Assembly: GCF_927904885.1 (NCBI RefSeq)
Contig: NZ_CAKMNW010000001.1
Location: forward strand, 124,001-188,000
Length of the DNA stretch: 64,000 bases
Source: Candidatus Nitrotoga sp. M5
GTDB taxonomy: Bacteria; Pseudomonadota; Gammaproteobacteria; Burkholderiales; Gallionellaceae
Direction: 5' to 3'
Position 1 is the first letter of the stretch, and each line of letters begins with the position of its first letter. Positions 27,570 through 35,560 of the stretch are shown here, piece by piece. The translations under genes were made by a program, and so were the position numbers. The notes under the pieces were generated by a model. The model worked only from the letters and a program-made list of their open reading frames with translations. It searched no databases and was not told where the DNA came from.

Positions 27570-27776
27570 CTAGTTTCTTATAACGGGTGGCCGGACTCTG
27601 GCGGCGCATTGTCAAGTGGACGTGTTTATATACGACCAGATGATTCCGTTGGGAGTAGGTTTTACTCAAATGGACAGCTTGATATAGCTAAGCTCAATGA
27701 ACTGCCTGCACTTTTAGTGACTGAAACAGGAGGTGATGGGCCGCAGTTTGCCAAAGTGACACATATAACAAGGTGA
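27570..27776 (+). pseudogene. 3' fragment of an unidentified gene
   Basis: A 68-codon frame without a start reads SSGRVYIRPDDSVGSRFYSN and GQLDIAKLNELPALLVTETG, and stops at 27776. The amino acid composition looks like real protein. The frame is preceded by stops. The TGA is supplied by the GGTGAATTCAAG repeat, so the gene was cut there. Confidence 0.4.
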
Positions 27777-27800
27777 ATTCAAGTTCTAAGTGCAACAGTT
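27772..27800 (+). repeat. 29-bp repeat, copy 1
   Basis: GGTGAATTCAAGTTCTAAGT then GCAACAGTT matches 27 of 29 bases at 32704-32732 in the same orientation. It resembles terminal repeats of IS30-like elements, but no transposase is attached. Confidence 0.4.
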
Positions 27801-27944
27801 TTTGTTTTAAACAAGGGCCTCGTAAGGAGTTCTAAATTTTAAACATTTTTGAGGCTGATGATTTAATTTCTCAACAGCCTGCTGAATGACCTTAGGTCGG
27901 CTAGTGGTGCACTTGCAGGTTGAATGTGGCTTCGAATACCATGC

Positions 27945-29366
27945 CTACAGCGCGTGCACCTTAACCGTCTTGCCCTTCACCTTGCCCGCCGCCAATTTGC
28001 GCACCGCTTCGTGGGCAATGTTTCGATCCACGGCGACGTAGGTGGAGAACTCGGTGACGGCTATCTTGCCGACTTGTTCGCGGGTATAACCTGCATCACC
28101 GGTGAGCGCACCCAACACATCACCGGCGCGTATTTTCTCTTTGCGCCCACCGAGTATTCGCAGCGTGACCATTGGCGGTACAAGCGGGGATTGATCGTCT
28201 TCTTTCAATTCGTCCAGCTCGTGCCACTCCGGTACGATGCGCATCGATTTGGCGATGGTGATGATGCGGTTGCGATCCGCCGGCCCGCACAGTGTCAATG
28301 CACAGCCGTTCTGGTCGGCTCGCCCGGTGCGGCCGATGCGGTGCACGTGGATTTCGGGGTCAGGCGTGACATCGACGTTGATGACCATTTCGAGCTTGTC
28401 GATATCCAGGCCGCGTGCCGCGACGTCGGTCGCCACCAATACGGAACAGCTGCGGTTGGCAAACTGGATCAGCACTTGGTCGCGCTCACGCTGTTCCATA
28501 TCGCCGTTCAGGGTCAGGGCCTTGATACCTCGGGCATGCAGCGCTTCGAGCAATGAACGGCATTGCTGCTTGGTGTTGCAGAAAGCCAGAGTGCTGATCG
28601 GGCGGTAGTGTTTCAACAGCACCGCGACCGACTGCAGGCGCTGCTCCTCTTCAACCTCATAAAATCGCTGGCTTATTTTGGTGCCCTCATGTTGCTCCAG
28701 CAGCTTCACTTCCTTCGGTTTGCACATAAACTGGCGCGCCAGCCGCGTGATGCCGTCGGGGTAAGTCGCCGAGAACAGCAGCGTCTGGCGCTCTGCCGGG
28801 CAACGCTTGGCGACGAACGCGATGTCTTCGTAAAAACCCATGTCGAGCATACGATCCGCTTCATCCAGCACCAGTGTGCTGAGCGCTTCGAGGTTCAGCG
28901 TACCGCGCTCCATGTGGTCCATGATGCGTCCCGGCGTTCCGACGACGATGTGCGCGCCATGTTCAAGGCTGGAAATCTGCGGGCGCATTGTCGAGCCGCC
29001 GCACAGCGTTAGTATTTTGATGTTGTCAGCAGAGCGCGCCAGCCGGCGAATTTCCTGGGTGACTTGGTCAGCCAACTCGCGCGTGGGGCAAAGCACCATC
29101 GCTTGCACTGCAAAGCGGCGCGGGTTGAGTTTGGTGAGCAGGGCCAGAGCGAATGCCGCCGTTTTGCCGCTGCCGGTTTTCGCTTGCGCGATCAGGTCGT
29201 GTCCCGCTAGCGTGATCGGTAGGCTGGCGGCCTGTATTGGTGTCATCGTCATGTAGCCAAGCTGTTGCAGGGTCGCCTGCATCGCGGGCGGCAGTGGCAG
29301 CCCGTTGAACGAGTTGCTGGTGCTGTCTGCGGAATTTGGTGAGGTGTTGCTTTGTTGGGTAGTCAT
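27945..29366 (-). CDS. dbpA: ATP-dependent RNA helicase DbpA
   Basis: This 473-residue DEAD-box helicase has AQAKTGSGKTAAFALALL (motif I), VLDEADRMLDMGF (motif II), LLFSATYP (motif III), VATDVAARGLDID and HRIGRTGR (motif VI). The C-terminal RNA-binding domain VTLRILGGRKEKIRAGDVLG is the DbpA type that recognises hairpin 92 of 23S rRNA during 50S assembly. I chose the ATG at 29366, preceded by AGGATCAAACT, over ATG 29399. Its G+C content is higher than the flanking accessory DNA. Confidence 0.93.
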   Translation of the reverse strand: MTTQQSNTSPNSADSTSNSFNGLPLPPAMQATLQQLGYMTMTPIQAASLPITLAGHDLIAQAKTGSGKTAAFALALLTKLNPRRFAVQAMVLCPTRELADQVTQEIRRLARSADNIKILTLCGGSTMRPQISSLEHGAHIVVGTPGRIMDHMERGTLNLEALSTLVLDEADRMLDMGFYEDIAFVAKRCPAERQTLLFSATYPDGITRLARQFMCKPKEVKLLEQHEGTKISQRFYEVEEEQRLQSVAVLLKHYRPISTLAFCNTKQQCRSLLEALHARGIKALTLNGDMEQRERDQVLIQFANRSCSVLVATDVAARGLDIDKLEMVINVDVTPDPEIHVHRIGRTGRADQNGCALTLCGPADRNRIITIAKSMRIVPEWHELDELKEDDQSPLVPPMVTLRILGGRKEKIRAGDVLGALTGDAGYTREQVGKIAVTEFSTYVAVDRNIAHEAVRKLAAGKVKGKTVKVHAL

Positions 29367-29443
29367 AGTTTGATCCTGAATTTTCCAGCGCAATTGCATC
29401 GCGTTTTAATGTAAGCGCTGACGTTCTCGTCGGCGCTCACGGT

Positions 29444-29935
29444 TCAGGTCTTGCGCCGCTTGGATGGAAACTGCTTCCCCTTGAAATTAACCAGTTCTTT
29501 GGTGGGTATCCAGACCGTCTTGGGTTTATCTATCCGCCATTTTTTGCCCGCAATTTTTTGGCCCGCCTGAAACGCTTTCATAGCGGCAAGGTACTGATTG
29601 GGATGGATCAGGATAGTCGCGTGCTTGCCCTTGAGTTTGTAGTCGGCGAGATGCTCCTTGAGGCGAAACAGTTTCTTTTCAGTGTCGACTATCTTGCGCT
29701 GGCTGGCCATCATTTCCTGCGCATCGGCCGAGAGTGCATAGCCGCCTTCAATCTCGATAACCAGGCCGCATGCCGACATTCGGTCAAACGCGTCTGATAA
29801 CTTATTCCCGGAAGGGATCGCGTGATGCATCAGATCGATCGCCGTAATGATCTCGGCCAGGTCGGCAGGCCGCCGCTTCGCCGCAACAGACAGGGACAAT
29901 AAAAGAATCACATCAACATCGTGAATTGGGTACAT
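29444..29935 (-). CDS. Hypothetical protein with winged-helix-like N-terminus
   Basis: In this 163-residue protein, residues 1-75 (DVILLLSLSVAAKRRPADLA, then SDAFDRMSACGLVIEIEGGY) look like a winged-helix segment. The basic C-terminus (KHATILIHPNQYLAAMKAF, GKKWRIDKPK) could bind nucleic acid. It lies 77 bases upstream of dbpA on the same strand and may be co-transcribed. I recognise no named family. Confidence 0.6.
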   Translation of the reverse strand: MYPIHDVDVILLLSLSVAAKRRPADLAEIITAIDLMHHAIPSGNKLSDAFDRMSACGLVIEIEGGYALSADAQEMMASQRKIVDTEKKLFRLKEHLADYKLKGKHATILIHPNQYLAAMKAFQAGQKIAGKKWRIDKPKTVWIPTKELVNFKGKQFPSKRRKT

Positions 29936-30042
29936 CGGAACCTTTACTGAATAAATGCGCGCCCAACCCGGGCGCGAGGGTGATAGAACAATTTAGGACA
30001 TTTGTGACAGACTTCAATGCTGTTCACTTAACCGTTCGAATA

Positions 30043-30826
30043 ATTAGGGTCGGAGTAACATTAACTGGCACTGTCTGTTTTCTTTTGTGGTCGCCCTGCC
30101 TTTCTTGGCGTTACTCGTTTATTCGTTAATGTTTCTATCTCCGCTTTAAAACGATCGCCACCCAGAGCCAATCCCTTATTCACACTTTCTCTTATGTCTT
30201 GCAATAGCTCAGTGGTTACAGGGACTTGTAACAATGCGCGATAATTCTCTAATCTTTCTTCTTTTGTCTTACCTAGTGAAAGATACTCTGAATGCGGTGT
30301 GTGCATTTTAGTTTTTATTCCAAGGGCATTACAGGCATAGCTGGACCAGCTATATTCAGCTGGATCTTTAACCATATCAGCTCTCACAGGATTTAATTCA
30401 ATGTATCGATATAGTTCAAGCAAGTATCGCTCACTTTGAACCAGGCAGGATTTAAATCGGCCTTCCCATAGGGTTCCGCTACGCTGATATGTGTCGTTGT
30501 AATAACGAACATACATTCGTCCAATCGACTGCATCATTCGGCTAATCGCTCCCTCTTTCTGAGGTGTGCATAACAAATGTACATGATTGCTCATTAACAC
30601 CCAGGCATGAACATCAATACTATATTTTTTCGAATATTCTTTAAGCCAATCCAAATAGGCGTTCATATCTTCTGCTCCATCAAAACATACCTGCTGATTA
30701 TTACCGCGATGGACTATATGTTGTGGCACGCCAACTGGACTAACTCGTGCTAATCTTGCCATTTACTTCCCCTGCCTTATCTAATATTGCGTCACAATAG
30801 CACATTTAATGTTACTCTGACCCCAA
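30043..30826 (-). mobile_element. Complete RAYT element with terminal inverted repeats
   Basis: This 784-bp unit is bounded by TTAGGGTCGGAGTAACATTA (30043-30063) and its near complement TTAATGTTACTCTGACCCCA (30805-30826), containing a single transposase gene. The same ends bound the copy at 26259-27044 and occur alone at 18036, 24663 and 32671. The transposase stop codon lies inside the left repeat. Confidence 0.8.
30061..30762 (-). CDS. REP-associated tyrosine transposase (RAYT, Y1/HUH), intact
   Basis: In this 233-residue Y1 transposase, the HUH motif is SNHVHLLCTP and the catalytic Tyr is expected in YLLELYRYIELNPVRADM. HIVHRGNNQQVCFDG and SGTLWEGRFKSCL are family blocks. The C-terminal ~80 residues are basic and end GRPQKKTDSAS. 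Single-strand DNA transposases of this group mobilise REP/BIME sequences. Here the ends are long inverted repeats rather than the usual GTAG-type REP hairpin. Confidence 0.9.
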   Translation of the reverse strand: MARLARVSPVGVPQHIVHRGNNQQVCFDGAEDMNAYLDWLKEYSKKYSIDVHAWVLMSNHVHLLCTPQKEGAISRMMQSIGRMYVRYYNDTYQRSGTLWEGRFKSCLVQSERYLLELYRYIELNPVRADMVKDPAEYSWSSYACNALGIKTKMHTPHSEYLSLGKTKEERLENYRALLQVPVTTELLQDIRESVNKGLALGGDRFKAEIETLTNKRVTPRKAGRPQKKTDSAS

Positions 30827-31091
30827 TATACCCCATGACCCCTGGATAAAAACCAGCCAAAACTAATCGCCGATGGAATTAATGGGTCAACCAGGTTGAT
30901 CGATATCTAAAGAGTCAAATAATTGATGATAAAATCAAGCTAAAGTAAATTGGTGCTAACGTGGACGGTCAAAAGATGACAAGATACGGGCTAACAAAGA
31001 TGTTTCAAATACCCATGAAGTGCGACGGTGATTTGTAATTTGAAACATTACCAGACGTAAGCCAATTCGAAAAAAAACTGGAGTACTTACT
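30827..31091. other. Intergenic region upstream of the DUF4157 gene
   Basis: No gene seen. A sequence GTGATTTGTAATTTGAAACA at 31028-31047 weakly resembles IS30-type ends. A+T-rich promoter-like DNA follows. No strong Shine-Dalgarno is visible before 31092. Confidence 0.3.
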
Positions 31092-32648
31092 ATGGGTAAT
31101 CATCGTGCACATGTTTCAAAACATAGTGTTACAGATAAGCAAGAAGCAAAACCTTCGTTTAGTAATTTTGGGCGGTTATTGTCTGGTTTGCCAGAAAATC
31201 ACCTAACGAAAGGCGTTTCAGATTCGTATGATAAGCAGGTAGCAGTATCGCAGCCATCAGGATTTTTTGACTTTGGTTCAATCCCTGTTTTTCCCGACAG
31301 TAAAACACCTGTCAGACTAAATTCGCAATCCTTTCCTATCCAGGCCAAACTCAAGATTGGCCAGCCAAATGACAAATATGAGCAGGAAGCGGATCGGGTA
31401 GCAGAGCAGGTGATGCGGATGCCGGAACCAAAAGTACAGCAGCCTTCGCAGGCTGATGCTCGTTATGGTGGAAAAAAATCCGGTTTCTCAGTTAGTAATG
31501 CGGGTGGTGCCGTTCAGCGGCAACAAAAAAAGCAAGAAGAATTTATTCAAGCTAAGCCACTGGCGCAGCAAATTAGTCCACTCATTCAAATGCAGCCTGA
31601 TGAAGCGGATGATGAAAAATTAATCCAGGCTAAATCAACCGGAGATGTAACACCCTCAGTGACGCCTTCGATAAGCACTGGTATTCAATCATTGCAAGGT
31701 GGTGGACGGCCATTATCTAAATCAGAGAGAAACTTTTTTGAGCCGCGCTTTGGGGCAGATTTCTCTGGTGTACGAGTGCATAGTGATGCGCGAGCTGCTG
31801 GTTTGGCGCGTTCAGTTAATGCTCGGGCTTTTACGCATGGGAATAATGTTGTGTTTGGAAGCGGGGAGTATTCTTCGGGTTCGTTGGGGGGAAGGGGATT
31901 GTTGGCGCATGAGTTGACACATGTGGTGCAGCAGGGCGGGGATCACGCGAATGCAATACAGCGCAAACCCAATCCAAAAGCGCCGCCGGATCCCTACCTT
32001 GAGGGACGACCCGCTCATAACCATGTGGCATCTGCAGCGAACTGGGCAAAAGTACAAGCCGACGCCGCGACCAAATGCCCCTTTGGTCCTGACGCTGCAA
32101 TCAACTGCGCATGCTCCAATCTGTCTCCGTCGGGTGTCATGAATAGCGCAGGTGTCTTTGAACTCACAGGCCTCGCCCAAGAGACTTTCGATCACTACAC
32201 GGCTGGATCCGGAAAGGATGTAGAGCATCACGTAGCATTGGACAATATGCTCACCAACGACAGTGGAGTTCGCGGTCTCATCGGCGGCGCTATCGCAAAG
32301 TCCCCCAAGGGCAGCGTGTTTCTTCAACAGAAACACTACGCAATCGAAGAAAATAAAAGAGCCTTTGGAGGCATCGACAAGGTCGACTACCAGGTCAATG
32401 CAGCCAGTAAAACCGTGGATGTATGGTTCAAGGATCGTTATGATTTTCACCCCGTAGGCTTCGGCTATACCAAGATGCCGGGACCTGGGGACGAACTCCG
32501 AAAGACGAATTGTGTGCATGCGGCCGCCGTCGAAATGAAGCGTACCGATAATGCTGCCGACTACTGGATCATCGCCCATGCGACTGTCCCATTGAGCATT
32601 TTCAAGACAAGCACCGGCAAGAAATCCCCAGACTCCGACCTCCTCTGA
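31092..32648 (+). CDS. DUF4157 (eCIS core domain) protein with C-terminal putative toxin domain
   Basis: This 518-residue protein has a disordered polar N-terminus, then the marker KIGQPNDKYEQEADRVAEQV (about 90-107). The DUF4157 core follows (205-285), with FFEPRFGADFSGVRVHSDA, GSGEYSSG and the zincin-like HELTH at 273-277. DUF4157 marks cargo of extracellular contractile injection systems. Residues ~295-518 form a separate domain (ETFDHYTAGSGKDVEHHVAL, VYDFHPVGF-like end) that I do not recognise and that could be the effector. Codon use shifts to higher G+C near 31960, exactly at the domain boundary, which suggests a swapped C-terminus. No injection-system genes are in the window. Confidence 0.75.
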   Translation: MGNHRAHVSKHSVTDKQEAKPSFSNFGRLLSGLPENHLTKGVSDSYDKQVAVSQPSGFFDFGSIPVFPDSKTPVRLNSQSFPIQAKLKIGQPNDKYEQEADRVAEQVMRMPEPKVQQPSQADARYGGKKSGFSVSNAGGAVQRQQKKQEEFIQAKPLAQQISPLIQMQPDEADDEKLIQAKSTGDVTPSVTPSISTGIQSLQGGGRPLSKSERNFFEPRFGADFSGVRVHSDARAAGLARSVNARAFTHGNNVVFGSGEYSSGSLGGRGLLAHELTHVVQQGGDHANAIQRKPNPKAPPDPYLEGRPAHNHVASAANWAKVQADAATKCPFGPDAAINCACSNLSPSGVMNSAGVFELTGLAQETFDHYTAGSGKDVEHHVALDNMLTNDSGVRGLIGGAIAKSPKGSVFLQQKHYAIEENKRAFGGIDKVDYQVNAASKTVDVWFKDRYDFHPVGFGYTKMPGPGDELRKTNCVHAAAVEMKRTDNAADYWIIAHATVPLSIFKTSTGKKSPDSDLL

Positions 32649-32653
32649 AAATA

Positions 32654-32703
32654 ATTGGGGTCAGAAATATTTAGGGTCAGAGTAACATTAACTGACTCTG
32701 TCT
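32654..32703. repeat. Two tandem partial RAYT element ends
   Basis: ATTGGGGTCAG (32654-32664) is followed by TTAGGGTCAGAGTAACATTA (32671-32690) and ACTGACTCTGTCTGG, which matches the left end of the intact RAYT element. No transposase is attached. It lies directly after the DUF4157 stop. Confidence 0.6.
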
Positions 32704-32732
32704 GGTGAATTCAAGTTCAAACTGCAACAGTT
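32704..32732 (+). repeat. 29-bp repeat, copy 2
   Basis: GGTGAATTCAAGTTCAAACT then GCAACAGTT, direct repeat of 27772-27800. Confidence 0.4.
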
Positions 32733-32802
32733 ACAGAAAAGAGAAAGGCATCGTAAAAATCTGATAAATTTAAATCACCACAATTTAAAACCAGGAGATT
32801 AA

Positions 32803-33393
32803 ATGAAAACACTTATCACTGAATTCATCAGTCTAGACGGTGTCGTACAAGCTCCAGGAGGAGCTGATGAAGACAACGATGGCGGCTTCACTCACGGCGG
32901 GTGGTCGATGAAGTATTTCGACCCGGATGTTATGGGGAGCATGTATGCCGAACTCGCTGAACAGAGTGAGATACTCTTACAAGGACGTCGTACTTATCAG
33001 GTCTCGGCTGCCGCTTGGCCCAGTCGCTCAGGGGACCCATTCACGGATTGGATCAATCGTGTCCAGAAGTACGTCGTATCCAATACACTCACCGAGAAAG
33101 ATGCAATATGGAATCCCACCACTATCATTCGTGGCGCTGACTTCATGAAGACGGTGTCCGAATTACGTGCGAGGCCGGGAGGCTACATCTACGTGTATGG
33201 GAGTGCAACGATGGTTAGGTCTTTACTTGACGCCGATCTTGTCGATGAATTGCTGCTCACAATCGAGCCGATCATTCTTGGTGGTGGAAAGACGATTTTT
33301 GCTGAGAACGGAAAGGCGGTTCCTTTTACACTGGAATCCTCAGTAAAAGCCAGTACAGGTGCGCAAGTTTGCCGATATGTTCGTGCTCGGTAG
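32803..33393 (+). CDS. RibD C-terminal/dihydrofolate reductase-like protein (cassette gene)
   Basis: This 196-residue protein starts MKTLITEFISLDGVVQAPGG, with LLQGRRTYQVSAAAWP, KYVVSNTL, YVYGSATMVRSLLDADLVDE and PIILGGGKTIF. These are the NADPH-binding blocks of the RibD_C/YyaP family. The reaction is unknown; members are predicted reductases. AGGAG precedes the ATG. An attC site follows 14 bases after the stop, so this is a gene cassette. Confidence 0.82.
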   Translation: MKTLITEFISLDGVVQAPGGADEDNDGGFTHGGWSMKYFDPDVMGSMYAELAEQSEILLQGRRTYQVSAAAWPSRSGDPFTDWINRVQKYVVSNTLTEKDAIWNPTTIIRGADFMKTVSELRARPGGYIYVYGSATMVRSLLDADLVDELLLTIEPIILGGGKTIFAENGKAVPFTLESSVKASTGAQVCRYVRAR

Positions 33394-33407
33394 TTCAATT
33401 ATTCAGC

Positions 33408-33479
33408 AGCTAACAAGGCGCTCGTCCGGACGCAAATTACGCTGCACTTCGTTTGCGCTGCATAGCATTAACGTTAGGC
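33408..33479 (+). repeat. attC: attC site
   Basis: It runs from AGCTAAC (33408-33414) to GTTAGGC (33473-33479), 72 bp, with AACAAGGCGCTCG after the first core and inner complementary stretches GCAAATTACGC and GCGCTGC. It lies between two cassette genes in the same orientation. Confidence 0.78.
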
Positions 33480-33504
33480 GTCAGAGTTTGATTTCGGAGT
33501 CCTC

Positions 33505-33987
33505 ATGCCAAATAACCCCAAAACTGTAGCAATTCTCGCCACGGAGGTTCCCGTCAGAAGGAAACCCTCTGTTTATCCCGAGCCATTCGCCTCGCAAATG
33601 GTAGGCAGGGAGAAGCGGCAACTCGGTGAGTTCTTCGGCTTAAATAACCTCGGAGTCAATTTGACGAGTCTTGATCCAAACGCAAAATCGGCATTGCGAC
33701 ATACTCATTCAAAACAAGATGAGTTTGTTTACATTCTGCAAGGGCATCCGACCTTACACACTGATGAGGGTCGAACTCGACTGAAGCCCGGTATGTGCGC
33801 GGGGTTCAAGGCGGGCACTGGGAACGGCCATTGCCTGATCAACGAAACTAACAAGGCAGTCCTTTACCTTGAGGTTGGCGACAGAACTCCGGGCGACGAA
33901 GGCACTTACCCAGATGACGACTTGGGCGCCATTCTAATTGAGGGAGCGTGGCAATTTGTGCATAAAGACGGAACTCCCTATTCTTAA
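33505..33987 (+). CDS. Cupin-domain protein (cassette gene)
   Basis: This 160-residue protein carries a cupin 2 fold: LRHTHSKQDEFVYILQGHPT gives the metal-binding HxH(x)4E-like motif 1, and PGMCAGFKAGTGNGHCLIN supplies motif 2. The substrate is unknown. GGAGT precedes the ATG, which is 25 bases after the attC core of the previous cassette. Its own attC is not clear; a GC-rich inverted repeat GGCGCT/AGCGCC (33988-34023) may be a decayed one. Confidence 0.8.
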   Translation: MPNNPKTVAILATEVPVRRKPSVYPEPFASQMVGREKRQLGEFFGLNNLGVNLTSLDPNAKSALRHTHSKQDEFVYILQGHPTLHTDEGRTRLKPGMCAGFKAGTGNGHCLINETNKAVLYLEVGDRTPGDEGTYPDDDLGAILIEGAWQFVHKDGTPYS

Positions 33988-34070
33988 GGCGCTGCCGTCT
34001 GAACCTTCGCTCAAGCGGAGCGCCAAGAGCGGGCACACAATAACCAACACGTAGAATTGAGACAAATCAC

Positions 34071-34967
34071 ATGATCACAACCTTCTCACGCCGGACACAA
34101 CTTCTTCTTGGCGCCGCGGTCCTTTGCACACTGGCATTCACGATTATCACGCGCGCGGCCGCCGAGCCGCCGCCCACGATCTTGGTCATTATCTCGAGCA
34201 AGAGCACACTCAAGTTACAGGACGGTAAGACCTACCCGACCGGCTATTATTTGAACGAACTTACGGTTCCTGTTCGAAAGCTGATCGATCGGGAATATGA
34301 AGTTGTCTTCGCCAACCCGGCAGGCAATGCTGTGGCGATGGACAAGCGCAGCGATTCCGCAGACCATTTCGGAAACGATCGTGGGGTCTATGAGTCCTAT
34401 CGCAAGTTCCATGATGGTCTTACGGGTCTCAAGAGGCCGGAGAAGCTTTCCGCTCTGATAGAAAAGGGACTCGACCGCTATGCGGCCGTCTTCTTCCCCG
34501 GTGGCCACGCGCCGATGGTGGATTTAATCCAAGACGCGGACGTCGCAATCGTGCTGAACCATTTCCATCGAGCGGGGAAGCCCACGGCTTTCATCTGCCA
34601 TGGACCGATCGCGCTCGTTTCTACGGTCAAAGATCCGAAGGCCTTTGTGCTCGCTCTCGAAAAAGGCCTCATGCAAGAAGCGTCGCAACTGGCTTCGGGC
34701 TGGCCCTATGCGGGATATAAAATGACGATATTTTCAACTGCGGAGGAGCAAGTCGCCGAGGCAACAGGGCTTGGCGGAAAAGTTCGCTTCTATCCAGATG
34801 CTGCTCTCATAGCCGCAGGCGGGAAAGTGGAGTTGGCCAAACCTTGGTCCCCGCACGTTGTAAAGGACCGAGAGCTCATCACCGGTCAAAATCCAGGCTC
34901 AGTCGGTCTGTTTTCCGAAGCACTCGTGAACGCAGTCGAGGCGAATAGATCGAAATACAATAGATAG
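34071..34967 (+). CDS. Exported DJ-1/PfpI family protein (cassette gene)
   Basis: In this 298-residue protein, residues 1-32 form a signal peptide (LLLGAAVLCTLAFTIITRAAA). The rest is a class I glutamine amidotransferase-like fold of the Hsp31/DJ-1 type, with AVFFPGGHAPMVDL and the nucleophile elbow AFICHGPIAL (Cys). Possible activities are chaperone, glyoxalase or peptidase. An attC follows the stop. An exported member of this family as an integron cassette is notable. Confidence 0.8.
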   Translation: MITTFSRRTQLLLGAAVLCTLAFTIITRAAAEPPPTILVIISSKSTLKLQDGKTYPTGYYLNELTVPVRKLIDREYEVVFANPAGNAVAMDKRSDSADHFGNDRGVYESYRKFHDGLTGLKRPEKLSALIEKGLDRYAAVFFPGGHAPMVDLIQDADVAIVLNHFHRAGKPTAFICHGPIALVSTVKDPKAFVLALEKGLMQEASQLASGWPYAGYKMTIFSTAEEQVAEATGLGGKVRFYPDAALIAAGGKVELAKPWSPHVVKDRELITGQNPGSVGLFSEALVNAVEANRSKYNR

Positions 34968-35046
34968 CTAACAACACGTCGAAGCATATCCCGTAACCCG
35001 CGCGTTTCACGCGCGGGTTACGGAAATGCTCAACGTGGGCATTAGC
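34966..35046 (+). repeat. attC: attC site with a degenerate core
   Basis: GCTAACAACACGTCGAAGC at the left pairs with GCTCAACGTGGGCATTAGC at the right with an extrahelical A, the hallmark of attC. The inner stem CCGTAACCCGCGCG/CGCGCGGGTTACGG is a perfect 14 bp with a TTTCA loop. The final core reads CATTAGC instead of GTTAGGC, so cleavage there may be impaired. Confidence 0.78.
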
Positions 35047-35064
35047 AGTAAAGGAAATAGATTC

Positions 35065-35508
35065 GTGCAAATACGACAATATAAAGATTCTGATTTAGAT
35101 GCAGTGCTCTCGTCTTGGGAAACTGCAACTCGATTAGCGCATCCTTTTATGACCGATGAGTTTATAGCTCAAGAGCGAATAAATGTAGCTGAAGTGTATA
35201 TGCCTAATACAGATACATGGGTTGTAGTCATTAACGGCAATATTGAAGGCTTTATTGCCTTGATGGGCAACGAGGTTGGTGCAATATTTTTACAGCCAAA
35301 GTATCACGGCAAGGGTGTAGGTAAAGCGCTAATGGATAAAGCGCAAGAATTACACGGAGATCTTGAAGTTGAGGTCTTTAAAGAAAACTCAATTGGTCTT
35401 AAATTTTACTCAAAGTATGGTTTTGAGCAGCTTGAAGAGAAATTGCACGAACCTACTGGTCAGCAAGTATTGCGCCTGAAATTTACTGCTAACAAGCGCG
35501 TCAATTAA
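35065..35508 (+). CDS. GNAT-family N-acetyltransferase (cassette gene)
   Basis: I use the GTG at 35065, 9 bases after AAAGGA and just outside the attC; an upstream ATG at 35026 lies within the attC. The 147-residue protein has the GNAT acetyl-CoA loop FLQPKYHGKGVGKALMDKA, preceded by GFIALMGNEVGAIF, and NSIGLKFYSKYGFEQ at the C-terminal part. It resembles the YjaB group. The acetyl acceptor is unknown. Its last 7 codons overlap the next attC. Confidence 0.85.
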   Translation: MQIRQYKDSDLDAVLSSWETATRLAHPFMTDEFIAQERINVAEVYMPNTDTWVVVINGNIEGFIALMGNEVGAIFLQPKYHGKGVGKALMDKAQELHGDLEVEVFKENSIGLKFYSKYGFEQLEEKLHEPTGQQVLRLKFTANKRVN

Positions 35509-35547
35509 GACGCTCGGAAGCTCGCGCCTATTACGCGAGCGTTAGGC
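35487..35547 (+). repeat. attC: attC site
   Basis: TGCTAACAAGCGCGTC begins at 35487 and the core GTTAGGC ends at 35547, 61 bp in total. An inner hairpin GCTCGCG/CGCGAGC (35520-35540) is evident. It overlaps the end of the GNAT gene. Confidence 0.78.
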
Positions 35548-35560
35548 TCGGAGGTAAATA

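Larger units (their letters stand above)
27420..27944. other. Non-coding stretch with a gene fragment and a repeat
   Basis: It holds a 3' gene fragment (27570-27776), a 29-bp repeat shared with 32704-32732, and otherwise no gene I can support. The minus-strand dbpA ends at 27945. Confidence 0.4.

Noticed and set aside
27924..28556. 210-codon frame opposite dbpA
   Set aside because: High-G+C antisense shadow of a clear DEAD-box helicase.
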